Assembly (NCBI RefSeq): GCF_013395055.1 | Contig: NZ_CP058349.1 | Span: forward strand, 868,001 to 932,000 | Reading direction: 5' to 3' | From: Pseudomonas sp. ABC1 | Lineage (GTDB): Bacteria; Pseudomonadota; Gammaproteobacteria; Pseudomonadales; Pseudomonadaceae | DNA: 64,000 bases | Part shown: piece by piece, positions 53,589 to 61,608 of the stretch | Numbering within the stretch: position 1 is the first letter of the stretch | Layout of the letters: each line of letters begins with the position of its first letter | The notes under the pieces: model-generated | The model's database searches: none | Told to the model about the DNA's origin: nothing | The model's input: only the letters and a program-made list of their open reading frames with translations | Made by a program: the position numbers and the translations under genes

Positions 53589-53685
53589 CCCCCTCTCCCG
53601 CTTGCGGGAGAGGGCTGGGGAGAGGGTAAAAACGCATAAGCCCTCTCCCCCAGCCCCTCTCCCATAAATGGGCGAGGGGAGAAAA
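53589..53685. repeat. CTCTCCC double-hairpin intergenic repeat, copy 2 (inverted)
   Basis: Nearly the reverse complement of the element at 23449-23548: an arm with CCCGCTTGCGGG, a short spacer, and an arm with CCCATAAATGGG, plus long-range pairing of GGGGAGAGGG with CCCTCTCCCC. It fills most of the gap between ptsO and yjdM and is about 30 kb from copy 1 in opposite orientation. Confidence 0.75.
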
Positions 53686-53742
53686 ACCTCAGGCAATTGT
53701 CCCGCATTCAACAAGCATCCGCCCTCTCCCGGCAAAACCTTA

Positions 53743-53748
53743 TATAAT
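53743..53748 (+). promoter_or_regulatory. Probable -10 box of yjdM
   Basis: A perfect TATAAT within TTATATAATTCGCGG, 34 bases before the GTG start of yjdM. No clear -35 is seen since the upstream sequence is near the repeat element. Confidence 0.45.
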
Positions 53749-53781
53749 TCGCGGTTTTCGCCAACGAATGAGAGGAATGCC

Positions 53782-54126
53782 GTGAGCGCTCTGCCACCCT
53801 GCCCGAAATGCAACTCCGAATACACCTATGAAGACGGTATCCAACTGGTCTGTCCAGAGTGTGCCCATGAGTGGTCGGCAACGGCTGCCGACAGCAGCTC
53901 GCAAGATGATGCCAAGGTGATCAAGGACTCGGTGGGTAACGTCCTGCAGGATGGCGATACCGTCACGGTCATCAAGGACCTGAAGGTCAAGGGCTCCTCC
54001 CTGGTCGTCAAGGTCGGCACCAAGGTCAAAGGGATTCGCCTGTGCGATGGCGACCATGACATCGACTGCAAGATCGACGGCATCGGTGCAATGAAGCTCA
54101 AGTCGGAATTCGTCCGGAAGGTCTGA
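53782..54126 (+). CDS. yjdM: Zinc-ribbon protein of the YjdM (formerly PhnA) family
   Basis: A 114-residue protein with an N-terminal zinc ribbon (CPKCNSEYTYEDG, then CPECAHEW) and the YjdM domain KVIKDSVGNVLQDGDTVTVI, then DLKVKGSSLVVKVGTKVKGI. Despite the old name it is not a phosphonoacetate hydrolase; its function is unknown. The start is a GTG with GAGGA six bases upstream; the longer upstream frame runs through the repeat and is not coding. Confidence 0.92.
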   Translation: MSALPPCPKCNSEYTYEDGIQLVCPECAHEWSATAADSSSQDDAKVIKDSVGNVLQDGDTVTVIKDLKVKGSSLVVKVGTKVKGIRLCDGDHDIDCKIDGIGAMKLKSEFVRKV

Positions 54127-54170
54127 TACACGGGCTTGCGTGGACACTGTCCGATGTCCACGCAGCGGCC

Positions 54171-54554
54171 TCAGAACTGCGGCCAACCCATGATGTAGAC
54201 ATACCAGGCAAGCTGGTGCACGAGAACGATGCCCCAGAACACCACCTGATAGCCGAGCTTGCGGGTTTTATGCCGGAACACCTGCTGCGCGCACAGCGCA
54301 CCGGGCCATCCGCCGAGCAGTTCGAACAGGTGCAAGGTATTTTCCGGGACTCGCCGCATCTCTCGGGAAGCATTGCGCTTGTCCTGCCCATAGAGATAGA
54401 AAGCCACCACGCTGACGCCCCCATAGACGCAGGGAAGCAACCAGGCACCATCCCGCAGCCATCCTTCCAGCATGCCGACCAGCGGCAGTGCAACGAGCAG
54501 ACCTGCAACCACCGCCTTGAATGGCAGGTAACGGATTCCGTTCCGTCGAGCCAT
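54171..54554 (-). CDS. DUF1294 membrane protein
   Basis: A 127-residue membrane protein with about four hydrophobic segments (PFKAVVAGLLVALPLVGMLE, LLPCVYGGVSVVAFYLYGQD). The motif YGQDKRNASREMRRVPENTL and LHLFELLGGWPGALCAQQVF is diagnostic of DUF1294. The usual family copy has an N-terminal cold-shock-like domain, absent here. It starts two bases after eda ends on the same strand. The very long same-frame ORF upstream is antisense/out-of-frame eda and not real. Function unknown. Confidence 0.85.
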   Translation of the reverse strand: MARRNGIRYLPFKAVVAGLLVALPLVGMLEGWLRDGAWLLPCVYGGVSVVAFYLYGQDKRNASREMRRVPENTLHLFELLGGWPGALCAQQVFRHKTRKLGYQVVFWGIVLVHQLAWYVYIMGWPQF

Positions 54555-54556
54555 CG

Positions 54557-55216
54557 TCACAGGGCGCGTACCTGACCAATGGCGGCCACCGCACGCGCCG
54601 CCGCACGCGTAATCGATGACCAATCGCCCGCCTCCAGGGCGGCCGGCCCTATCATCCAGCTCCCCCCCACGCACATCACATTGGGCAGCGCCATATAGTC
54701 CGCGACATTGTCGTCGTTGACACCACCGGTCGGGCAGAAGCGCACATCGGGAAAAGGCCCGCCCAGGGCTTTCAATGCACCGACACCACCGCACACCTGT
54801 GCCGGAAACAGCTTGAAGCGCCGGTAGCCAAGCACATAGCCCCGCATGATGTCCGAGGCATTGCTCACGCCGGGCAGGTAGGGCAAGGGGCTTGCGCGGG
54901 CGGCCAGCAGCAATTCCTCGGTGCTGCCCGGCGACACGATGAACTGGGCGCCGGCGTCCTCGACCCTGGCCAGCATCTGGCCGTCGAGGACCGTGCCGGC
55001 ACCGACGCACAGCGCCGGCCGCTGCTCACGCAACAGCCGGATGGCCGCCAGGCCGTGGCTGGAGCGCAAGGTGATCTCCAGCGTCTCGATGCCACCCGCC
55101 GCCAGCGCGTCGGCCAACGGCAGGATATGCCGTTCATCGGTGATGGTGATTACAGGCAGGATGCGCGCGCGTGAGCACAAGGCATCCAATCGTGCGTTCT
55201 TTTGCTCCTGGGACAC
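54557..55216 (-). CDS. eda: 2-keto-3-deoxy-6-phosphogluconate aldolase
   Basis: A 219-residue TIM-barrel aldolase, second Entner-Doudoroff enzyme, producing pyruvate and glyceraldehyde 3-phosphate. Key features are ILPVITITDERHILPLADAL, GIETLEITLRSSHGLAAI (catalytic Glu region), GTVLDGQMLARVEDAGAQFI, and the Schiff-base lysine in YRRFKLFPAQVCGGVGALKA followed by VRFCPTGGV. The GTG at 55216 is favoured since GGGAG lies upstream and it gives the usual ~220-residue length; an ATG six codons earlier is possible. Confidence 0.94.
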   Translation of the reverse strand: MSQEQKNARLDALCSRARILPVITITDERHILPLADALAAGGIETLEITLRSSHGLAAIRLLREQRPALCVGAGTVLDGQMLARVEDAGAQFIVSPGSTEELLLAARASPLPYLPGVSNASDIMRGYVLGYRRFKLFPAQVCGGVGALKALGGPFPDVRFCPTGGVNDDNVADYMALPNVMCVGGSWMIGPAALEAGDWSSITRAAARAVAAIGQVRAL

Positions 55217-55295
55217 GAGCGACTCTCCCTTCATATGGTTCAGCATCCGCCAGCAGGCCAGACCGCCGAAAGGCGGCGAAGCGTCGGGCAGTTCT

Positions 55296-56009
55296 TCAAG
55301 GGCACCAGTAGATTTCCAGGGGCGCATGCATGAAGGCACGCACAGGCATTTTCAACGCATCGGCCACCAGTGCCTGACGCAGGGTTTCCAGCTTGGGCTG
55401 TCCCTGGATGGCCAGGCACTGCAAACGTGCCGAGGCCAGCAAGGGGTAGGTCATGCTGATGCGCTGATGCGGCTCCTGGGGTGCCAGCATCGGCAGGCAA
55501 TGTGCCTGGCAATCCTCGCTGAGCGCCTGCGCCAGCAAGGGGCTGCCGGCAAACAGCGAAGCCACATGACCATCGTCGCCCATGCCCAGCACCAGGACGT
55601 CGATACCCTGCTCGAGCACCGCCAATGCCTCGCTGGCCAATTCGGCGGCCTGCTCCAGCGTTTCGGCAGGATGATAGAGACCGATCAGCCGCGCCGGGGC
55701 GGCCGCGTTGCGCAGCAGATGCCGGCGTACCAGCCCTTCGTTGCTGTCCGGCGATAGCGGATCGACCCAGCGCTCGTCCGCCAGGCCCACCTGGACTCGA
55801 CTCCAGTCGAGTTCCTGGCGGGAAAGTTCCTCGAAGAAACCTGCCGGACTGCGCCCTCCAGACACCACCAGATTCGCCAGCCCATGGGTCTGCACTGCAA
55901 AATCCAGCGCTTTGGCCACATGCTCGGCCAACACCCTTGCCTGGCTCTGGGCATCGGCCAGGCTGTGCGCCACCACGCCGGTCGGCAGGTCGAATTCCGT
56001 GATCGCCAT
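55296..56009 (-). CDS. pgl: 6-phosphogluconolactonase
   Basis: A 237-residue DevB-type lactonase. Typical stretches are NLVVSGGRSPAGFFEELSRQ, VGLADERWVDPLSPDSNEGL and VLVLGMGDDGHVASLFAGSP. It hydrolyses 6-phosphogluconolactone. In P. aeruginosa it lies between zwf and eda; here zwf is missing and edd is upstream instead. The ATG at 56009 starts the conserved N-terminus. Confidence 0.95.
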   Translation of the reverse strand: MAITEFDLPTGVVAHSLADAQSQARVLAEHVAKALDFAVQTHGLANLVVSGGRSPAGFFEELSRQELDWSRVQVGLADERWVDPLSPDSNEGLVRRHLLRNAAAPARLIGLYHPAETLEQAAELASEALAVLEQGIDVLVLGMGDDGHVASLFAGSPLLAQALSEDCQAHCLPMLAPQEPHQRISMTYPLLASARLQCLAIQGQPKLETLRQALVADALKMPVRAFMHAPLEIYWCP

Positions 56010-56148
56010 GATCAGCACCGCTCCGCAAAAATCATGAAAAATCCGGCACATGGCGCCGGTCATGCACAGTGTCATACCAGCGACGGCTCACGTCCAGCCA
56101 TCTTTAGGCGCCCCGGCACCTGAAACCTGAAGCCTGTTCCCGGACGCT

Positions 56149-57987
56149 TCAGCGCTGCCAGCCGGCATCGAACGCATCGACGAACACGCTGGCCCCCGAC
56201 TCCGCCGAACTGAAAGCGGCCCGCATGAAACCGAACAGCTCACGCCCGCAGCCCTCGCCACCGAACCAGTTCGGCAAGGATGCCGCCGTCCGCCCGGCCC
56301 ATTCAGCATCGTCCACCAATACGTTCAAGTGCCCGGTGACACCATCGACACGAATGATATCGCCGTCCATGACCCTCGACAGCGGCCCACCATCCAGCGC
56401 TTCCGGGCACACATGAATGGCCGCGGCGACCTTGCCTGAAGCCCCCGACATGCGCCCGTCGGTCACCAGTGCGACCTGATAGCCGCGATCCTGCAGCACG
56501 CCCAGGTAAGGCGTCAGCTTGTGCAACTCCGGCATGCCATTGGCCTTCGGCCCCTGGAAACGCACCACGGCGACGAAGTCCCGCTCCAGCTCGCCGGCGG
56601 CGAATGCCTGCGCCAGTTCAGCCTGGTCGTTGAATACCCGGGCCGGCGCCTCGACCACGCGGTGCCGTGGCTCCACGGCGGACGTCTTGATCACCGCACG
56701 CCCCAGGTTGCCGGTCATGACCTGCAAACCACCCTCGCTGGAAAAAGGCCGCGACACCGGGCGCAGGATCGTCTCGTCCAGGCTTTCACGGGGGCCATCG
56801 CGCCAGGTCAGGCGGCCATCATCGAGGAACGGCTCCTGCGTATAACGACGTAGCCCATGCCCGGCCACCGTCTCGACATCCTCATGCAACAGCCCGGCCT
56901 CCAGCAGGGTATACACCATGAAGGCGACGCCGCCGCAGGCATGGAAGTGGTTCACGTCGGCCTGCCCGTTCGGGTAGACCCGCGCCAGGCTCGGCACCAC
57001 GGCCGACAGCTCGGCCATGTCCTGCCAGGTCAACTGGATGCCCGCCGCACGTGCGAAGGCCGGGATATGCAGGGTGTGATTGGTCGAACCGCCGGTGGCA
57101 TGCAGCGCCACCACCGCATTGACGATGGCCTTCTCGTCGATGATGCGGTACAGCGGCAGGTATTGCCCGGCCTGCATCGTCAAGCGTGTGAGCTGATGCG
57201 CCGCTTCGCGGGTCAGCGCCTCACGCAGCGGCGTGTCCGGGTTGACGAAGGAGGAACCCGGCAGGTGCAGCCCCATGATTTCCATCACCACCTGGTTGGT
57301 GTTGGCCGTGCCATAGAACGTACAGGTGCCAGGGCTATGGTAGGACTGCATCTCGGAAGCCAGCAGCTCTTCGCGACTGGCCTTGCCTTCGGCGAACAGT
57401 TGGCGCACCTGCGCCTTTTGCTTGTTGGGAATGCCGGAGGGCATCGGCCCGCCCGGTACGAAAATGGCCGGCAGGTGGCCAAAGCGCAGCGCGCCGATCA
57501 ACAGGCCCGGCACGATCTTGTCGCAGATGCCCAGGTACATCGCCGCATCGAACATGTTGTGCGACAGCGCGATGGCGGTGGACATGGCGATCACCTCGCG
57601 GCTGGCCAGGCTCAGCTCCATCCCGGGCTCGCCCTGGGTCACGCCATCGCACATGGCCGGCACGCCACCGGCGAACTGCCCGACCGAGCCGACCTCGCGC
57701 AAGGCCTGCTTGATCAATGCCGGGAAGCGCTCGTAGGGCTGGTGCGCCGAAAGCATGTCGTTGTAGGCCGAGACGATCGCTACGTTGGCCTGGTTCATCA
57801 GCCGCAGGGCCTGGCGATCATCCGCCGAGGTGCAGCCCGCCACGCCATGGGCGAAATTCGCGCACTGCAACTGGCCGCGTCGCGGCCCCTCCACGGCAGC
57901 GGCCTGCATCAGTGCCAGATAATGCGCCCGGCTTTTGCGGCTACGCTCGACCAGACGCTCGGTGACTTCCACTATACGAGGGTGCAT
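56149..57987 (-). CDS. edd: 6-phosphogluconate dehydratase
   Basis: A 612-residue iron-sulfur dehydratase of the IlvD/Edd family. Cluster-region cysteines are seen in LQCANFAHGVAGC and GGVPAMCDGVTQGEPGMELS, followed by ALSHNMFDAAMYLGICDKIV, CTFYGTANTNQVVMEIMGLH and VTDGRMSGASGKVAAAIHVC. It makes KDPG for Eda. The cluster order is edd-pgl-eda, with 139 and 79 bases between genes. No HexR-like operator was recognised upstream. Confidence 0.95.
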   Translation of the reverse strand: MHPRIVEVTERLVERSRKSRAHYLALMQAAAVEGPRRGQLQCANFAHGVAGCTSADDRQALRLMNQANVAIVSAYNDMLSAHQPYERFPALIKQALREVGSVGQFAGGVPAMCDGVTQGEPGMELSLASREVIAMSTAIALSHNMFDAAMYLGICDKIVPGLLIGALRFGHLPAIFVPGGPMPSGIPNKQKAQVRQLFAEGKASREELLASEMQSYHSPGTCTFYGTANTNQVVMEIMGLHLPGSSFVNPDTPLREALTREAAHQLTRLTMQAGQYLPLYRIIDEKAIVNAVVALHATGGSTNHTLHIPAFARAAGIQLTWQDMAELSAVVPSLARVYPNGQADVNHFHACGGVAFMVYTLLEAGLLHEDVETVAGHGLRRYTQEPFLDDGRLTWRDGPRESLDETILRPVSRPFSSEGGLQVMTGNLGRAVIKTSAVEPRHRVVEAPARVFNDQAELAQAFAAGELERDFVAVVRFQGPKANGMPELHKLTPYLGVLQDRGYQVALVTDGRMSGASGKVAAAIHVCPEALDGGPLSRVMDGDIIRVDGVTGHLNVLVDDAEWAGRTAASLPNWFGGEGCGRELFGFMRAAFSSAESGASVFVDAFDAGWQR

Positions 57988-58156
57988 ACCCTGCTCACTC
58001 CTGCATCAGGTTATCCGCCGCTTCGTTCATGAGCGGCTCGCGCCAGGCCACCTCCAGACGGGGAAGCCGGCAGGCCATTTCCGGCAACAGCTGCGACTTG
58101 CGTCGCAACCTCGACTGGCCCTAGTATGCCGCGTCCCGCCCAAGCATCGAACCTCC

Positions 58157-58513
58157 ATGCGCATCTGGCTCGTACTTATCCTGTCGCTCCTGGCCCCCAT
58201 GCAGATTGCACTGGGCGCGGTCAGTGCTGCGTGCCTGCACAGCGAGAACGATCCTGCCAGCCAGTCCCACATCGGGCATCACCAGCATCGCCATATCGTA
58301 GCCAGTGACAGCGAAAGCAAGTCGACACAACTGCCACTGCATGCCCACACCGACTGCAATGCCTGCGCGGCCATGACCACGCCGGTCATGCCGAGCCAGT
58401 TCAGCCTGCCGCTGGCACACACGCCACAGCCCATCACCGCGTACCGTTCGCCACATACACCGGCACATCCCGAGGCGCGCCCCGAGCGCCCCAATTGGCC
58501 AGCCGTCGTCTGA
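58157..58513 (+). CDS. czcI: CzcI-like metal-efflux accessory protein
   Basis: A 118-residue protein with an N-terminal signal segment (MRIWLVLILSLLAPMQIALG) and a histidine-rich region HIGHHQHRHIV, then LHAHTDCNACAAM. These fit the CzcI family found before czcCBA operons, with a presumed metal-sensing or regulatory role in the periplasm. It is the first gene of the rightward czc-like operon. The ATG at 58157 is the first that yields a signal sequence. Confidence 0.8.
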   Translation: MRIWLVLILSLLAPMQIALGAVSAACLHSENDPASQSHIGHHQHRHIVASDSESKSTQLPLHAHTDCNACAAMTTPVMPSQFSLPLAHTPQPITAYRSPHTPAHPEARPERPNWPAVV

Positions 58514-58679
58514 CGGCGGGCGGACATTTCCTGCACGCTGCCTTTCCTGATCCCTCGACGACCTCGCACAGCGAACGCCTGCTTTAAGCGACACAGGCCA
58601 ACTGCCGTGCGACCTCTGGACAGGACCGACAGCACCTCCCCGCCGATTTCCCGACGAATTCAAGTCACCGGAGAATCGG

Positions 58680-59924
58680 ATGCACATCAAAGGCATTACT
58701 TGCTGGTTGCCCCTCGCCGGCCTGCTCCTGGCCAGCCCTGCGCAATCAGCCAATGACGCGAGCCACTATACGCTGCAGCAAGCCTTCGAGGCGGCCTGGG
58801 CCCTGCAACCGGAGTCTGCTTCGGCAGATGCGTTCGAGCAGGCCAGCCAGGCCCGGCGCAAGGCCGCGCAAAGCTGGCTGGCCGACGGCATGAGCCTGGA
58901 GCTGTCGACCAAGGGCGACCAGCTCAACCGAAACCAGGGCGAACGCGAACACGAGGCAGGCCTGGCCATGCCCCTGTGGCTGCCCGGCGAGCGCTCGCGC
59001 AGCGGCGCCCTCGCCGATGCCCAGGCGCAAGCCAATGGCAGTCGCTACGCGGCGGCCAGGTTGCGCACCGCCGGAGAGGTTCGCCAGCAGTACTGGCAAT
59101 GGCTACTGGCCGCGCAGTTGCAGTCCCTGGCCAGTGACCGGGTCGAAGACGCCCGACGCCTGGCCGACGACGTGGAGCGCCGGGTGCGTGCCGGCGAACA
59201 GGCCCAGACCGACCGCCAGCAAGCCCAGGCCGCTCTGGCCCAGGTCGAACTAGAACTGAGCGAAGCCGACAGCACACTCGAAGAGGCGCGCCTGCAATTC
59301 CAGGCCCTGACCGGCAGTCCGCTGCCTGCGCGGGCCAGCTCGGCCATCGTCGCAGAGGCCTCGCCAGACGCAGAAGACGAACGCGCGCTGGCCAGCCATC
59401 CGCGCCTCACCGAACTGGCGGACCAGGCCGAGGCCGCCCAGCGCCAGGCTGAACTGGCCGGTGTGCAGAGCCGTGGCAACCCGGAACTGCGCCTGACCGC
59501 AACCAACGCCCGCGACGACTCGCGCGCCCGCTACGACCAGAGCCTGACCCTGGGGCTGAGCATTCCGCTGGGTTCACCCAGCCGCCAGCGCGCCCAGCGT
59601 GCCCAGGCCGAAGGCGAAGCCATCGAAGCCCTGGTGCAGAAGCAGCGTCAGCAGGAACTGCTCGGCGCCGAACTGCGGGCCAGCCGCCTCAAGCTGAAGG
59701 CCGCGCAGCAACGCGCCGAAATCGCCGAGCAACGCGCCAGCCTGCTGCAAAGCAGCCGTGCCGCCATCGAGAAATCCTATCGCCTGGGCGAAAGCGGGTT
59801 GCCGGATCGCCTGCGCATCGAAGCCGAAGCCCGCGAGGCCAGCCGCCAGGCAGTCATCGCCCGCCTGACGCTGGCCCGCGAGAACTCGATGCTGCGCCAG
59901 GCGCTTGGCCTGCTGCCCCAATGA
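58680..59924 (+). CDS. czcC: CzcC-like outer-membrane efflux protein (TolC family)
   Basis: A 414-residue outer-membrane factor with signal peptide (CWLPLAGLLLASPAQSA) and long alpha-helical hairpins rich in Ala, Gln, Arg and Glu (LSEADSTLEEARLQFQALTG; SLLQSSRAAIEKSYRLGESG), typical of TolC-fold proteins. The YRLGESGLPDRLRIEAEARE end is conserved in CzcC. It forms the exit duct for the RND pump. A 166-base gap to czcI has no obvious gene. The next gene starts 27 bases after its stop. Confidence 0.88.
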   Translation: MHIKGITCWLPLAGLLLASPAQSANDASHYTLQQAFEAAWALQPESASADAFEQASQARRKAAQSWLADGMSLELSTKGDQLNRNQGEREHEAGLAMPLWLPGERSRSGALADAQAQANGSRYAAARLRTAGEVRQQYWQWLLAAQLQSLASDRVEDARRLADDVERRVRAGEQAQTDRQQAQAALAQVELELSEADSTLEEARLQFQALTGSPLPARASSAIVAEASPDAEDERALASHPRLTELADQAEAAQRQAELAGVQSRGNPELRLTATNARDDSRARYDQSLTLGLSIPLGSPSRQRAQRAQAEGEAIEALVQKQRQQELLGAELRASRLKLKAAQQRAEIAEQRASLLQSSRAAIEKSYRLGESGLPDRLRIEAEAREASRQAVIARLTLARENSMLRQALGLLPQ

Positions 59925-59950
59925 ACAGAATGATCGACAAGGACTTATCC

Positions 59951-60487
59951 ATGCACACTCGTATGAAATTGGCCATGGCGCTGCTGCTCACCCTCGCCCT
60001 GCCGCTGCAAGCCCATGAGGGCCATGACGATGAACCCGCTCCCGCCAGCGGCACGGAGTCCAGCTCGCCACGCTTCTCCGGCCACTCGGCGAACTTCGAA
60101 CTGACCGGCATCGTCGGCGAACACCAGATCACCCTCTACGTCGACCACTACGCCGACAACAGCCCGGTCGAGGACGCGACCCTGGTACTGAACCTGAACG
60201 GCCAGGCAATGGCCGTAGAACGGCACGCGCCGGGCGAATTCGAGGTCGACCTGGCAGCACCGCTGGCAGAGGGCGAGCACCAGATCGCGGCACGCATTCG
60301 CAGCGGTGAGCTCGACGAGACGTTGAGCACGCACCTGGACCTGCATGGCGAAGACGAACATGCCGGCCATGACCATGCGGAAAGCGGCAACGGCCTGCGC
60401 ATCGCCGGCCTGCTGGCGCTCCTGCTACTGGTGCTGGCAGGCGTCTACCTGCTGCGCAAGAAAAACCAAGCATCCACTCGGGCCTGA
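59951..60487 (+). CDS. Periplasmic metal-efflux accessory protein with HEGHDDE motif and C-terminal membrane helix
   Basis: A 178-residue protein: signal peptide (MKLAMALLLTLALPLQA), the mature sequence beginning HEGHDDEPAP, a beta-rich domain, a second histidine cluster DEHAGHDHAESG, and a C-terminal helix (LRIAGLLALLLLVLAGVYLL) followed by basic residues. It sits between the CzcC- and CzcB-like genes and is absent from the textbook czcCBA. Its mature N-terminus matches that of the next gene product (AHEGHDDE), as if duplicated. AAGGA precedes the ATG at 59951; an ATG ten codons earlier overlaps the czcC stop. Function unknown, probably metal binding in the periplasm. Confidence 0.75.
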   Translation: MHTRMKLAMALLLTLALPLQAHEGHDDEPAPASGTESSSPRFSGHSANFELTGIVGEHQITLYVDHYADNSPVEDATLVLNLNGQAMAVERHAPGEFEVDLAAPLAEGEHQIAARIRSGELDETLSTHLDLHGEDEHAGHDHAESGNGLRIAGLLALLLLVLAGVYLLRKKNQASTRA

Positions 60488-60497
60488 AGGTGATCGT

Positions 60498-61595
60498 ATG
60501 AAATCGAATTTTCTAATCGGCCTGACCTGTCTGGCCCTGAGCATCCCGGCACTGGCCCACGAAGGCCATGATGACGAAGCCCCCGCGCCGGTCTCGGCCG
60601 ACAGCCCGCGCCGTCAGCCAGATGGCAGCGTGTTCCTGCCCAAACCGACCCAACGCCAACTGGGTGTCCGCACGCAGATACTGCAAGCCGGCGAATGGCC
60701 ACGGACACAGACCCTGTCCGCCACCGTGGTGCCCGACCCGAATGCCAGCGGCTGGGTCCAGCCATTGCTCGCCGGGCGCCTGGAAGCCGGCCCGAACGGC
60801 CTGCCGCGACTCGGGCAGCGTGTGAGCAAGGGTGACATCCTCGGCTACGTGGTCGCCACCGGCGACACCCTGGAGCGTGCCGGTCAAGCCGCGCAACTGG
60901 CCGAATGGCGCTCCGCCAGGAGCCTGCTGCTGCAACGCCAGGCGCGCCTGAAGGAATTGAGCGACAGCATCCCACGGCGCGAACTGGAGGCGCTGGACGC
61001 CGAGTTGTCCAGCCTGCAGGCGCGTATCGGCGCCCTGAATGCCGGCCTGAACGCCCGCGAGCCGCTCAAGGCGCCGGTGTCCGGCATCATTTCCACCAGC
61101 AGCGCGGTGATCGGCCAGATCGTCGACGCACGCGAGTTGCTGTTCGAAGTCAGCGACCCGACGCACATCCAGGTCGAGGCCCTGGCCTATGACCCGGCCC
61201 TGGCCGACGACATCGCCGGCGCCAGCCTGAGCATCGCCGGGCGTTCCGTCGAACTGAGCTTCATCGGTGCCGCCAACAGCCTGCGCGCCCAGGCCCTGCC
61301 GCTGCGCTTCCAGGCTTCTGGCAGCGACCTGCCACGCCTGCCGACAGGCCAGAACCTCAACCTGACGGTGCGCAGCGCCAGCACTCTGCACGGCATGCCG
61401 GCGCCGATCAGCGCCCTGGCGAAGAACGCCTCCAACCAGGACATCGTCTGGGTCAAGAGCGACGCCGAACGCTACGCGCCACGCACGGTCACCTTCACGC
61501 CGCTGGACGGTTCGCGTGTGGTGCTGACCTCCGGCGTCAAGGCCGATGAGCGTGTCGTCACCGAAGCCACCGCGCTGATCAACCAGATTCGTTGA
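60498..61595 (+). CDS. czcB: CzcB-like membrane-fusion protein
   Basis: A 365-residue periplasmic adaptor. Signal peptide (LIGLTCLALSIPALA), then AHEGHDDEAPAP, lipoyl-like halves (GRLEAGPNGLPRLGQRVSKG, then APVSGIISTSSAVIGQIVDA), a helical hairpin between them, and a beta-barrel domain. It links the RND pump to the outer-membrane factor. AAGGTG lies before the ATG. It starts 10 bases after the accessory gene. Confidence 0.85.
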   Translation: MKSNFLIGLTCLALSIPALAHEGHDDEAPAPVSADSPRRQPDGSVFLPKPTQRQLGVRTQILQAGEWPRTQTLSATVVPDPNASGWVQPLLAGRLEAGPNGLPRLGQRVSKGDILGYVVATGDTLERAGQAAQLAEWRSARSLLLQRQARLKELSDSIPRRELEALDAELSSLQARIGALNAGLNAREPLKAPVSGIISTSSAVIGQIVDARELLFEVSDPTHIQVEALAYDPALADDIAGASLSIAGRSVELSFIGAANSLRAQALPLRFQASGSDLPRLPTGQNLNLTVRSASTLHGMPAPISALAKNASNQDIVWVKSDAERYAPRTVTFTPLDGSRVVLTSGVKADERVVTEATALINQIR

Positions 61596-61608
61596 CGAGG
61601 ACTTCTCC

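Noticed and set aside
54557..55010. N-terminal extension of the DUF1294 frame through eda
   Set aside because: Out-of-frame reading of eda; DUF1294 similarity begins only at MARRNGIRYLPF.
57987..58156. HexR operator between edd and czcI
   Set aside because: No sequence resembling the palindromic HexR consensus was seen.
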